Shown: positions 1 to 10,726 of the stretch, in pieces
How the letters are laid out: each line of letters starts with the position of its first letter
How positions within the stretch are numbered: position 1 is the stretch's first letter
Assembly (NCBI RefSeq): GCF_004564075.1
Contig: NZ_CP038257.1
Location: 62,001 to 126,000, forward strand
Direction: 5' to 3'
Origin: Microbacterium sediminis
GTDB taxonomy: Bacteria; Actinomycetota; Actinomycetes; Actinomycetales; Microbacteriaceae
DNA length: 64,000 nt
Notes under the pieces: model-generated
The model's input: the letters and a program-made list of their open reading frames with translations, nothing else
Database searches by the model: none
Told to the model about the DNA's origin: nothing
Position numbers and translations under genes: made by a program

Positions 1-357
1 CCGTCTGTGACCGGCACGGCAGGTGGTGTCACGGTGACGGTGTCCGCTCGCGCTCAGTCCCTGGTGTGGGACTCCGGCGACGGGCAGCAGAAGGCGTGTG
101 GCGCTGGAACCGCCTTCGACGTGGCCTACTGGGCGAACCGTCCCGCGGAGGATTCGCCGACATGTGGGTGGAGGTACACCCAGACCGGCACGTTCACCGT
201 CTCGGCGACGACCAACTGGGTCGTCGAATGGACCGGTGGCGGCGAGTCCGGTCAGATCCAGATGCCGTCGACGACGGCGACGACCCAGGTGCAGGTCGGC
301 GAGCTGCAGTCGGTCAACGTCTCCAGCGAAGGCGACACGTTCGCCGTTGGCGGCTGA
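1..357 (+). CDS. C-terminal part of a PKD-like protein (5' end outside window)
   Basis: The reading frame is open from the first base and stops at 357, so only the last 118 residues are present. The segment is rich in Thr, Val, Gly and Trp. It contains a VWDSGDG stretch, two cysteines about 28 residues apart and a YTQTGTFTVSATTNW stretch, which is the strand pattern of PKD/Ig-like beta-sandwich domains. Such domains are normally extracytoplasmic. It lies 83 bp upstream of the LysM-BTAD gene and the prepilin peptidase, so a role in a surface or conjugation apparatus is plausible but inferred. No enzyme motif is visible. Confidence 0.6.
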   Translation, partial: PSVTGTAGGVTVTVSARAQSLVWDSGDGQQKACGAGTAFDVAYWANRPAEDSPTCGWRYTQTGTFTVSATTNWVVEWTGGGESGQIQMPSTTATTQVQVGELQSVNVSSEGDTFAVGG

Positions 358-440
358 ACAGACAAGAGGAGGTGTGAAGTGACTCGCAGCGGGTGACGGA
401 CATCGCCGATACGTTCGTACGGATCTGAGGAGGTCGCAGG

Positions 441-3614
<3,174 letters not shown>

Positions 3615-3625
3615 GCGGAGTGACG

Positions 3626-3820
3626 ATGAATATCCACGCGATGATGATCGGCAAGCCCGGCAGGGGCCGGACCGCTCGCCTGAGCAGCTGGGCTCCGCTC
3701 CCGACAGGGCCCGGCCTGTTCGCGCTCCAGGATCCCGAGGCTGAGTTCCTGCGCACCGCGCGTGCGTCGTTCAGCACGAAGCCCCTGACCTTCCGCCTCC
3801 CCGCCGCATCGGGCTGCTGA
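3626..3820 (+). CDS. Small basic hypothetical protein (64 aa)
   Basis: The ATG at 3626 follows a GGAG site and comes 12 bp after the LysM-BTAD stop codon. The 64-aa product starts MNIHAMMIGKPGRG and is rich in Arg, Pro and Ser, with no transmembrane segment or known motif. It sits in the same direction between two convincing genes, 14 bp before the prepilin peptidase start, which supports translation as part of one transcript. Its function is unknown. Confidence 0.5.
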   Translation: MNIHAMMIGKPGRGRTARLSSWAPLPTGPGLFALQDPEAEFLRTARASFSTKPLTFRLPAASGC

Positions 3821-3834
3821 GCGAGAAGAGCACC

Positions 3835-4419
3835 ATGGTGAGCGTGAGCGTGAGCGAAGCGGCCCCCCGAGCCACCGCGGCATCGGGCGCGGGGCGATGG
3901 CTCTCCGGCGCGCTCCTGGCCAGCGTGGCGATCGCCGCGCTGTACCCGCTTCTCGGGCCGGGCACGCACCGGTGGGCGCTCCTGGCCGCCACGGCGATCG
4001 CCGCCGCCGCGATCGCCGTGGTCGACCACCGCACCTTCACGTTGCCCAACCGGTACGTCGGTCCGCTCGCGGCCGCCGGCGCCGTGCAGGTCGTCGCCAC
4101 GGCCCTGTTCACCACCGACGTCTGGGCCGCAGCCTGGCCAGCGATCGCGGCGGCCGTCGTGTTCATCACGTACGCAGTCATGGGCATGGCCGGCTGGTTC
4201 GGATTCGGCGACGCGAAGTTCGCCGCAGCGCTCGCCCTCATCGTCGCCCTCTATGCGGGCCCGCTGGCGATCTACCTGGTCCCGCTCGCGATCCTCACCG
4301 GCGCGGCCCGTCGTGTGATCCGTGGCGCCCGAGCACGCAAGAGCAAGCTCGCCCACGGCCCCGACATCGCTGCCGCAGCCATCGGCATCATCCTCATCAC
4401 GCAGCTGCTCACCTCCTGA
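3835..4419 (+). CDS. Prepilin peptidase (A24 family, short form)
   Basis: The 194-aa protein has about six hydrophobic helices. It carries the two conserved aspartate regions of type IV prepilin/preflagellin peptidases: VVDHRTFTLPNR near residue 62 and GFGDAKFAAAL near 122-132. The family cleaves the leader peptide of type IV or Tad-type pilins at the cytoplasmic membrane face. The N-terminal methylase domain of long PilD proteins is absent, as in Tad-type peptidases. No pilin gene is in the window; it may lie upstream with the PKD-like gene. The ATG is preceded by GAGAAGAG. Confidence 0.8.
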   Translation: MVSVSVSEAAPRATAASGAGRWLSGALLASVAIAALYPLLGPGTHRWALLAATAIAAAAIAVVDHRTFTLPNRYVGPLAAAGAVQVVATALFTTDVWAAAWPAIAAAVVFITYAVMGMAGWFGFGDAKFAAALALIVALYAGPLAIYLVPLAILTGAARRVIRGARARKSKLAHGPDIAAAAIGIILITQLLTS

Positions 4420-4430
4420 GCCCGGCGAAG

Positions 4431-4486
4431 TGTCGACTCGACCCGGTGCCGCCCACCCCTTGTAGGTAAGAGGGGATCCGCCCCTC
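4431..4486 (+). promoter_or_regulatory. 56-bp repeated upstream element, copy A
   Basis: The copy starts with TGTCGAC. Sixteen bases later comes a 33-bp block beginning CACCCCTTGTAGGTAAG and ending CCCCTC. GAGGGG-ATCCG-CCCCTC can form a hairpin, while the preceding CCCCTT can pair with the same GAGGGG, so the two stems exclude each other. The element ends 20 bp before the ATG at 4507. Copies B (4711-4766) and C (19701-19756) have identical length and spacing. Confidence 0.7.
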
Positions 4487-4506
4487 GACGTCAGAGGAGG
4501 ACGGGC

Positions 4507-4680
4507 ATGAGCACCTTCGACACCGCCTGGGAGAAGGCACACGACTACGCCGTCACCGCGGGAGTCGACGAGCCGGACGCGTTCGCCGCGGACTACGCGC
4601 AGATGGTCGACGACCTCGCGAACGAGCCCAGGTACCCAGACCTGCCGCTCCCGGCCCCAGCCGACTTCCTCTGGCCCTAA
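4507..4680 (+). CDS. Small acidic hypothetical protein (57 aa)
   Basis: The ATG at 4507 has a strong AGAGGAGG ribosome-binding site 6 bp upstream. The frame encodes 57 residues beginning MSTFDTAWEKAHDYAV and ending PADFLWP. It is acidic, predicted helical and soluble, with no known domain. Upstream element copy A sits before it and copy B after its stop, so it looks like a separately controlled small gene between the prepilin peptidase and the FtsK-like ATPase. Its function is unknown. Confidence 0.65.
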   Translation: MSTFDTAWEKAHDYAVTAGVDEPDAFAADYAQMVDDLANEPRYPDLPLPAPADFLWP

Positions 4681-4710
4681 CGCAGCCGGCACCGGAGCGG
4701 CCGGCGAGCT

Positions 4711-4766
4711 TGTCGACACCAGCCACGACCACCCACCCCTTGTAGGTAGGAGGGGATCCACCCTCC
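4711..4766 (+). promoter_or_regulatory. 56-bp repeated upstream element, copy B
   Basis: Copy B has TGTCGAC, then CACCCCTTGTAGGTAGGA at the same offset as in copy A, and ends CCCTCC. The stem is GGAGGG-GATCCA-CCCTCC. Its 33-bp 3' half is nearly identical to copy A. Bases that differ next to the stem differ in step in the 3' arm (CCCCTC against CCCTCC), as expected for a selected hairpin. It ends 18 bp before the GTG start at 4785. Confidence 0.7.
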
Positions 4767-4784
4767 ACCAACGGAGGAGACACC

Positions 4785-6017
4785 GTGACCACTGCAACCA
4801 TCGAAGCCGAGGACTTCTTCACCGCCTGGCAGCTCGAGCTCGACGCGCACCTGCTCGTGCTCGCCCAGGCCGGACGCGGCAAAGATCACCTCATCCGACG
4901 CACCACCGACCGCATCATCGACGACCTGGCAGGCTCCGTGCGCATCATCGGCACCGGCCACTACCGACTCACCACAGTCCACCCCAACGCGCTTGTCAGC
5001 ACCGACCCCCACATCGCCCTGCTCGCCATCAACGCAGAGCTCGACGAGATGGCGCGACGCTACGACGCGATCACGGCCGGAGAACCCAAGCCCGCCCCTC
5101 GCCTGGTCATCATCGACGACTTCCAGCAGCTGCTCTACACGCTCAACACCTACGACCGCTGCCAGTTCCTCGACCGCATCGACGACCTGATCTCCCTCGG
5201 ACGCTCGGCAGGGATGCACGTGGTGATCGTCTCCGACCACACCCCCACCATCACCGTTCGCGAGCTGTCCCAGATGGCGATCACCGTGCTCGGCCGCCCG
5301 GACGGTATGGACCCGCTCTACGACCTGCTCAAGACCTTCGGCGTTGAGATCCCCGACACCCTCCCCATCGGCCACGCGACCTTCCACGGCTACAACCGAT
5401 CCGGCGTGACCATCCGGCTCCCAGCCCCGCGCATGGCACGCCTCGCAATCGCCGACCCGCCCTACCTCGGCCGCGCCAACCGCTGGTACGGCACCGGCCG
5501 CGGACACGCATCAGGAACCGGCAAACCCGACCACCACGACCACGCCGCCACCTGGGACCACCCCGCCACCCACCTCCAGCTCCTCGACCGTCTGCAGACG
5601 GACTATGACGGCTGGGCGCTCGCCGCAGCACCAGCCACGCTCGGGCTGTACCTGTCGCGCCTGGACGAGCAGCTGCGAGCTGGCGGTGTCCGCGTCGCGG
5701 TGTGGCATCGCGGAAACGCCGTCCCCAGCGGCTCGCGCATTGCATCGCAATGGGAGCCGGTGATCGTCCGCAGCCCCGCCGGCCGCAGCGCCCATGGCAC
5801 CGACCTGGCCGTCTCGGACGTGCTGACCGCGGGGATCCCGTACAGATCCGGATTCGTCGGACGCAAGCCCGATGCCTGGACACGATGGGTGCTCGAACTG
5901 CTCGGATTCCGATCGGACGACGACTCTCTCGACGACCTGTTCCTCGGGTCAGGATCCGTCACCGCCGCCGCAGACGGCCGACTCGCGTTTCCTGCTCCGA
6001 TGCCCGCTACGGCGTGA
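4785..6017 (+). CDS. FtsK/SpoIIIE-like ATPase with degenerate P-loop
   Basis: The 410-aa protein has a Walker-A-like AQAGRGKDHLI near residue 27-37, in which the usual Ser/Thr after Lys is replaced by Asp. It has a Walker B RLVIIDDFQQLL near residue 106-117. A following LISLGRSAGMHVVIVSDH resembles the FtsK stretch LARxGRAAGIHLxxATQ. The family pumps DNA or drives secretion; with a damaged P-loop this copy may be a regulatory or scaffold paralogue. The GTG start lies 9 bp after GGAGGA, directly behind element copy B. The last ~180 residues have no recognisable domain. The context suggests a role with the neighbouring surface or conjugation genes. Confidence 0.6.
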   Translation: MTTATIEAEDFFTAWQLELDAHLLVLAQAGRGKDHLIRRTTDRIIDDLAGSVRIIGTGHYRLTTVHPNALVSTDPHIALLAINAELDEMARRYDAITAGEPKPAPRLVIIDDFQQLLYTLNTYDRCQFLDRIDDLISLGRSAGMHVVIVSDHTPTITVRELSQMAITVLGRPDGMDPLYDLLKTFGVEIPDTLPIGHATFHGYNRSGVTIRLPAPRMARLAIADPPYLGRANRWYGTGRGHASGTGKPDHHDHAATWDHPATHLQLLDRLQTDYDGWALAAAPATLGLYLSRLDEQLRAGGVRVAVWHRGNAVPSGSRIASQWEPVIVRSPAGRSAHGTDLAVSDVLTAGIPYRSGFVGRKPDAWTRWVLELLGFRSDDDSLDDLFLGSGSVTAAADGRLAFPAPMPATA

Positions 6018-6129
6018 CGAGAACGGCTCGTCGACTGTCCCGCTCACTCCGCCAGCACCTTTCGACAGGATGGTCGCAGAGAGGGGCGGCGGCAGCAGCT
6101 GAACCTATTCGCAGGCGCGGGAGGAACAA

Positions 6130-6804
6130 GTGAGCGACGGAGTGGCATGGCGAGACGACGCGATCGAGCAGCAGGGTAAGAGCACCTGGGTGATTGACCG
6201 CACGATTGTCATCCAGGACGATGACATCTTTCCGCCCCTTGCCTGGGCGCTTCGCTCGGACAGGCTCATCACATTCCACGTCGAGCCCCACTACCTGCAC
6301 AGTTTCCTCCATTCGTGGGCGCTCGATCCTGTCGGCACCGACGGCAATCGCCGTGCCCGCCACCTCCACACCGACCGCGGCGGCGAGCGCGGAGGGATGC
6401 TGCGTCGCTGGCTTCCCACCGAGAGCTGGCCGCGCATCGATCACCCGGCGCCGCACAGTGTGCCGGAGGCGCTGCAACGACCATTCGAGCGGGCGCGTCG
6501 TGAGCGGGAGGAGCGCCGTGCCTGGTACCACCTCCAGCAGCAGCTCGAGGTGAACCGTAATCCGTGGCGCGAGACCCGGATTGCCGATGACGACCTCGTC
6601 CAAGCCGCGATGTCCTACATCATCGCCGTGGACGATCAGAACTATGCGGACGGGGACCGCTCAGCCGCCGACGCGGCGCTCCGAGAACTGAAAAGCAGCA
6701 TCTCCGAGTTGGACCGGGAAACGCTGGAATCTCTCTATCTGCACCAGCTGCTGGAGTATTCGCGAGAAGGTCTTGACCGCTATGACGCGGACGCGGAGGA
6801 ATAG
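6130..6804 (+). CDS. Hypothetical protein (224 aa)
   Basis: The GTG start at 6130 follows GGGAGGAAC. The 224-aa product is soluble and charged. Its middle (about residues 115-140) is very rich in Arg and Glu (RARREREERRAWYHLQQQLE) and probably forms a long helix. The C-terminal ~80 residues are acidic and helical. No known domain or catalytic motif is recognised. It lies between the FtsK-like gene and lsr2, all on the plus strand. Its function is unknown. Confidence 0.6.
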   Translation: MSDGVAWRDDAIEQQGKSTWVIDRTIVIQDDDIFPPLAWALRSDRLITFHVEPHYLHSFLHSWALDPVGTDGNRRARHLHTDRGGERGGMLRRWLPTESWPRIDHPAPHSVPEALQRPFERARREREERRAWYHLQQQLEVNRNPWRETRIADDDLVQAAMSYIIAVDDQNYADGDRSAADAALRELKSSISELDRETLESLYLHQLLEYSREGLDRYDADAEE

Positions 6805-6876
6805 CAGATACACGCGCGAGAGCGAGGTGTCGATAAGGTCGCACCAGGACTACCCCTGGATGTGGAGGACGCCCTT

Positions 6877-7200
6877 TTGGCTCGCAAGATCATCACCACG
6901 CTGGTTGACGACATCGACGGCACAGAAGCCGCGGAGACTGTGACCTTCGCGATCGACGGAAAGCAATTCGAGATCGATCTCTCCACCGACAACGCCGCGA
7001 AGATCCGAGGCGAGTTCGAGGCCTGGGCCAAGAGCGCGCGCCGCATCGGCGCAGCCACCCGGCGTCTGGCGAGGACGTCGCGGGGCGGACGGGCCGATCT
7101 CAACACGGTGCGTGAATGGGCCCGTCAGAACGGACACCAGGTCAGCGATCGCGGCAGGGTTCCCGCGGCCATCCTCGAGGCGTACGACGCGGCGCACTGA
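6877..7200 (+). CDS. lsr2: Lsr2 family nucleoid-associated xenogeneic silencer
   Basis: From the TTG at 6877 the product begins MARKIITTLVDDIDG, the canonical Lsr2 N-terminus, and GGAGG lies 8 bp upstream. An in-frame GTG at 6862 would add five residues not found in the family. The 107-aa protein has the N-terminal dimerisation strands, a basic linker (SRGGRADLN) and a C-terminal DNA-binding part that starts TVREWARQNGHQVSDRGR. In family members the AT-hook-like RGR loop inserts into the minor groove of AT-rich DNA, and the protein silences horizontally acquired genes. An accessory-element copy probably keeps the element's own genes quiet in the host. Confidence 0.92.
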   Translation: MARKIITTLVDDIDGTEAAETVTFAIDGKQFEIDLSTDNAAKIRGEFEAWAKSARRIGAATRRLARTSRGGRADLNTVREWARQNGHQVSDRGRVPAAILEAYDAAH

Positions 7201-7205
7201 CGCGG

Positions 7206-7259
7206 TCACTCCTGGGCTGAGCCGCGCGCTGCGCGCCAGTGCTCCGTGACGGGATAACC
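7206..7259 (-). pseudogene. Detached 3' end of abiEii
   Basis: On the minus strand the last codons read GYPVTEHWRAARGSAQE followed by TGA at 7206. They begin inside the 8-bp sequence GGTTATCC that also ends the surviving abiEii coding sequence at 17987-17994. Removing 7260-17994 joins the two parts in frame, so this is the original C-terminus of the AbiEii toxin, cut off by transposon insertion. Confidence 0.85.
7252..7259. repeat. Left 8-bp target-site duplication GGATAACC
   Basis: GGATAACC directly precedes the ISL3 left end at 7260. The identical octamer directly follows the outer right end at 17987-17994. Eight bases is the usual duplication length of ISL3-family elements. Confidence 0.9.
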
Positions 7260-8720
7260 GGCTCTTCGGACATCCGGTGGGGGGGTCATGGGGTGAGTCC
7301 GCCGGCGGTGAGGAGCATGCGGAGGCGGTAGTTCTCGCGGTTGCGATAGCCGCGGGCGAGGCGGCGGTGGAGCTCGATGATCCCGTTGATCGCCTCGGTG
7401 CCGCCGTTGTTCGCGCGGCTCGTGGTGAAGTACGCCAGGAACGCTGAACGCCAGCGGCGGAGGGTGCGGCCGAGGCGGGCGATCTCGGGGATCGGGCAGG
7501 TGTGGAACGTGTCGACCACCCTCTCGGCGATCCGCCGCCCCTCGGTCAGGTCCTTCGCGTGGTAGGCAGAGCGCAGCTGCTGTGCGCACTGCCACGCGAC
7601 GAACACCTCGTCGTGCGCAGGATCGGCCTCGATTGCCGCGGTCAGCCGGATCCGCTGCTTGTCGGTGAGGTTCTCGGCCCCGGCACGGAGGATGGTCTGA
7701 ATCCCGTAGAGCGGGTCGCCCTTCCGACCGCGATGCCCGAGGGTGTCTTGCTGGACGCGGCGGCGGACCTCGTCGACGGCGGCGGTGCCGAGCTTGACGA
7801 CATGGAACGCGTCCAGCACAGCGACCGCGTCTTCGAGCGTGTCATCGATCGCAGTCTTGTAGCCCGCGAACGGGTCCAGCGCCGCCACCTTCACGTTCTT
7901 TCGGAACGCTTCGCCCCGCTCGCTGAGCCAGGACGCGTATGCCTTCCCCGATCTGCCCGGCACGAGGTCGAGCAGCCTGGCCCGCGTCTTCCCGGTGCTG
8001 TCGCGGCTGAGGTCGACCATGCCGGTCAGTTCCTTCGGGCCCCGCTTGCGGTGGTCGACGTGATGCCAGATGTGCTCGTCGACGCCGAGCGTGGTCACGT
8101 TCTCGAACCGGGACTCGTCGGCTGCCAACCGCACCAGTTCAGGCTCAACAGCCCGCCACACCGTCTTCCACGATGTCCCGAGCTGACGACGTAGTCCTTC
8201 GATCGTGGCGTGCTCGCGGCGCAGCTGCCCGATCGCCCAGTCGACGGCTCGCCTTGTGAGCGACCCGCGCCGAGCGACCAGCGAGGGAAGCTGCTCCACG
8301 AACGTCTTCTTGGCACAGCCCACGTCGCCGCATCGCCAGACCCGTTGCCGACAGACGATCCGCACCCGCGTCACGCCCGGCACGTCATGCAACACTCGAC
8401 GGCGGCGCCCTCGACCGATCGCCACGACCCCGCACAACGGGCACCCGGTCGGCGCCGCCGGTGTCGAAACGGTGACGATCAGCAGCCCGTCGCGGCGGTC
8501 AACGTGCTCGACATGGACGCCGTCGAGACCGACCAGCAGATCGCAGCGGTAACACGGATCAGCGGCAGAGCGCGCGTCAGCGCACCCCGAAGTAGGGTGA
8601 AGCACGTCGAGGTCCTCGTGATGGATCAGCAGTTGGCGCTACTGATCCTCGGGGACCTCGACCCCTACCCGCCGACCATCACCCGGCGAGCCTCACCCCC
8701 ACCGCATGTCCGAAGAGCCC
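7260..8720 (-). mobile_element. ISL3-family insertion sequence
   Basis: The IS has terminal inverted repeats GGCTCTTCGGACATCCGGTG at 7260 and its inverted counterpart (CCGCATGTCCGAAGAGCC) ending at about 8719. One transposase gene fills the element. The octamer after its own right end (CCCAATTC) does not match GGATAACC, so this IS did not insert alone here; it moved as the left part of the larger transposon. Confidence 0.85.
7286..8605 (-). CDS. tnpA: ISL3 family transposase
   Basis: The 439-aa protein has an N-terminal zinc-ribbon (CPLCG near residue 54, then CRQRVWRCGDVGC near 85-97) and a helix-turn-helix around 120-150. The DDE domain starts at TTLGVDEHIWH, with ALDPFAGYKTAI and DAFHVVKL, and ends with a Glu in GGTEAINGIIE. 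These are the features of ISL3 transposases (DUF4351-less, zf-ISL3 plus DDE_Tnp_ISL3). The gene appears full length, so the transposon could still be mobile. The GTG start lies about 115 bp inside the IS. Confidence 0.93.
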   Translation of the reverse strand: MLHPTSGCADARSAADPCYRCDLLVGLDGVHVEHVDRRDGLLIVTVSTPAAPTGCPLCGVVAIGRGRRRRVLHDVPGVTRVRIVCRQRVWRCGDVGCAKKTFVEQLPSLVARRGSLTRRAVDWAIGQLRREHATIEGLRRQLGTSWKTVWRAVEPELVRLAADESRFENVTTLGVDEHIWHHVDHRKRGPKELTGMVDLSRDSTGKTRARLLDLVPGRSGKAYASWLSERGEAFRKNVKVAALDPFAGYKTAIDDTLEDAVAVLDAFHVVKLGTAAVDEVRRRVQQDTLGHRGRKGDPLYGIQTILRAGAENLTDKQRIRLTAAIEADPAHDEVFVAWQCAQQLRSAYHAKDLTEGRRIAERVVDTFHTCPIPEIARLGRTLRRWRSAFLAYFTTSRANNGGTEAINGIIELHRRLARGYRNRENYRLRMLLTAGGLTP

Positions 8721-8907
8721 CCAATTCCCTTGGTCACCCCGGTGTGAACCATGCACCCCGGGCGGGCCATCCCCGTATCGGTGCACACCGTGCGTAGCGA
8801 GCTTTCCCGGAATCTCCTTGTGTCCTGGCGTTAACACGGGTGTCGTAGCATCGCATTAGCACCGCGACCACTCCTGAGAGTTGCACCCGGGATGAGGTGA
8901 ATGCATC
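8721..8907. other. Intergenic region behind the IS, probable promoter area
   Basis: Between the right end of the IS and the GTG at 8908 there is no credible gene. AT-richer stretches (GTTAACACGG, GTCGTAGCATCGCATTAGC near 8830-8861) could hold a promoter for the small downstream ORF, but no clear -35/-10 pair at standard spacing was found. Confidence 0.35.
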
Positions 8908-9117
8908 GTGACGGCACCGGGGTATGAGTTCAGCGTCTGGGAGCGCTACGCCACCGAGTTCACACTGGCTTTCGGTGACAATCCGTCGCGCATCCGGGCG
9001 GTGCGGGTGGCCTACTTCGAGCACGAGTTCGATGTGGACTTGATTGCGCAGCTCAGCGGTTTTCCTGTTTGGAGAATCCGACAGGCGTTGTCCCAGGGAC
9101 TTCCACAGGCGAGCTGA
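8908..9117 (+). CDS. Small hypothetical protein with possible HTH
   Basis: The GTG start has GATGAGG 10 bp upstream. The 69-aa product ends with a segment that looks like a helix-turn-helix (DVDLIAQLSGFPVWRIRQAL). Its codon use is ordinary for the region. It is transposon cargo, located just downstream of the ISL3 copy. A role in regulation is possible but unproven. No known family was recognised. Confidence 0.45.
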   Translation: MTAPGYEFSVWERYATEFTLAFGDNPSRIRAVRVAYFEHEFDVDLIAQLSGFPVWRIRQALSQGLPQAS

Positions 9118-9701
9118 AGAATCGTCGACCAGAGTCCCAGAACTGCTCGCCCATCTACCATCCCCTTGCGGGCACTGCGCGGTGAGGGGACGTCAGCGTG
9201 CGACGGTTCGGCCCGGGCGCGATGTCTCCCCTTTCACGTCTGAGTGGCCATCGGTCTGATCGGGCCATGAGCAGGATCAGTTTCGCGCGTCGCCCCCGCC
9301 CTCTGGTTCCGCGCTGCGGGCGTCATCGTCGTGGCAGGCTTCTTCGCGTCGTTGGTTACCGGTGTCTGCTGCCCCGGCGCCCCCGCCAGCGGAACATCGA
9401 CGTGCGGAACGTTCGAGCGCTTGACCGCCGGGATCGACAGATCACGTGGCTCTGGCTCGCACGGACGGTCATCGTAGGCGCCATCGCGGCGCTCGAGGTG
9501 GGCGTCTTCGGTCGAGTCACCCTTGGCCGACTTCCTTGCGGGCATGGCACTGTTCGGGAGCTCGAGCGGACGCAGGGAGGTCATGAAATTGCCTTTCGCG
9601 GATAGCGGAGGCGATGAACGCTGCGTTCACCTATGGTTGGGGTCGTGGTCGCATTGCGCCCATACGATGTGCGGCGAACCCGAAAGGTGATCACCGGCTA
9701 C
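9118..9701. other. Stretch without a convincing gene
   Basis: No frame gives a clean gene. Around 9280-9400 one plus frame reads like a membrane helix (AAGVIVVAGFFASLVTGV) without a start codon. After about 9440 a different plus frame reads WLARTVIVGAIAALEVGVF. Together these look like the debris of a small membrane-protein gene with a frameshift. The last ~70 bases lead into the rpiR start (GAAAGGTGATC before the ATG at 9702). Confidence 0.35.
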
Positions 9702-10624
9702 ATGAACTCGCCCCTCAACGAGCCGCCGCTCGGCGGAACCATCGACCACATCCTCTCGATCCTGCCGTCGCTCGTACCGAGCGCGCAGCGCGTCGCCCGC
9801 ATCTGCGCCGAGCGACCCCACGACGTGGTCGACATGTCGGGCGCCGACCTCGCCGAAGCCGCCAACACGTCGCCGGCCACCGTCAGCCGCACCGCCCAGG
9901 CGCTGGGGCTGCGCAGCTTTCAGCACCTGCGCATGCTGCTCGTGCGTGACCTCGCCGCCGACGCCACCGCCGCGCCCGACGCACCCGCCGGCACCGAGGG
10001 CTTTCTGCGGTGGCTGGCCGAGGGGCGGGTGGGATGCTGCAGACCGCGCTCGCCTCGATCGACCCGGTCGCGTTCGACGCCGCTGCCGACGCCATCGCCC
10101 GCGCGCCGCGCCTGCTGATCTCGGGCACCGGCGCCTCGCACGCCGCCGCCCAGGCGTCGGCCGTCGCGTTCGCCGTCAACGGCCGGCCCTGCGAAGCGCC
10201 CGCTGACGGCGTGGTCGCCCACCTCACCGCCCGCGTGCTCGCCCCCGGTGATGTGTGCCTCATCGTCAGCTCGAGTGGCGCCAACTCGGTGACCCTCGCG
10301 GTTGCGGACGCCGCCGTCGACGCCGGCGCCACCGTGATCGGGGTCACGAGCTTCGCCCGTACCCCGCTCACCACCCGCGCCGACCACCTGCTCGTCGCCG
10401 GTGCGCGCTTCCAGGCGTGGGATCAAGGCATTCTCGGCAGCGGGCTCGTACAGCTGCTCGTGCTCAACGCCCTGCAGATCGCCGTCGCCGACCGCATGAG
10501 CGACGCCGCCGACCGCGCGCGCCTCGCGGTGCGCGAAGAGGTGCTCGACATCGTCGCCGACGACGGCTCCGACGCCGAGGCATCCGACGTGCCAGACGTT
10601 ATCGACCACGGCGATGGGCGTTGA
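9702..10624 (+). pseudogene. RpiR/MurR-type SIS-domain regulator with a frameshift
   Basis: The first frame (from ATG 9702) gives an RpiR winged HTH (SGADLAEAANTSPATVSRTAQALG) and runs to FLRWLAEG near 10026. The SIS sugar-phosphate-binding domain (LLISGTGASHAAAQ, CLIVSSSGANSVT) continues in the -1 frame to 10624. The switch lies in the G-rich stretch 10018-10035, where one missing base would explain it. RpiR proteins control sugar-phosphate uptake and catabolism, which fits a gene just upstream of the importer operon. Either the regulator is lost and the operon deregulated, or this is a base-call error. Confidence 0.75.
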
Positions 10625-10726
10625 CACTCCGTTTGCAGGAAATTCACTTTCCTCGATTGCAATAGCTCTGCAAGCGGATTTCGCGGGAAGGCCCCGGTTC
10701 GTCAGGTCGCTTGCAGAAGGCGACTC

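Noticed and set aside
4471..4486. Hairpin of element A as a simple terminator of the prepilin peptidase gene
   Set aside because: It lacks a T-run, lies right before a start codon, and recurs with fixed spacing at two other gene starts, so a regulatory leader fits better.
9155..9200. Further copy of the 56-bp element around CCCCTTGCGGGC
   Set aside because: TCGTCGAC and CCCCTT are there, but the spacing is about 40 bases and the GGGG arm is displaced; no start codon follows at the right distance.
9267..9605. Small membrane protein gene
   Set aside because: Hydrophobic stretches occur in two different frames without a start codon for the first, so it is noted only as possible debris.
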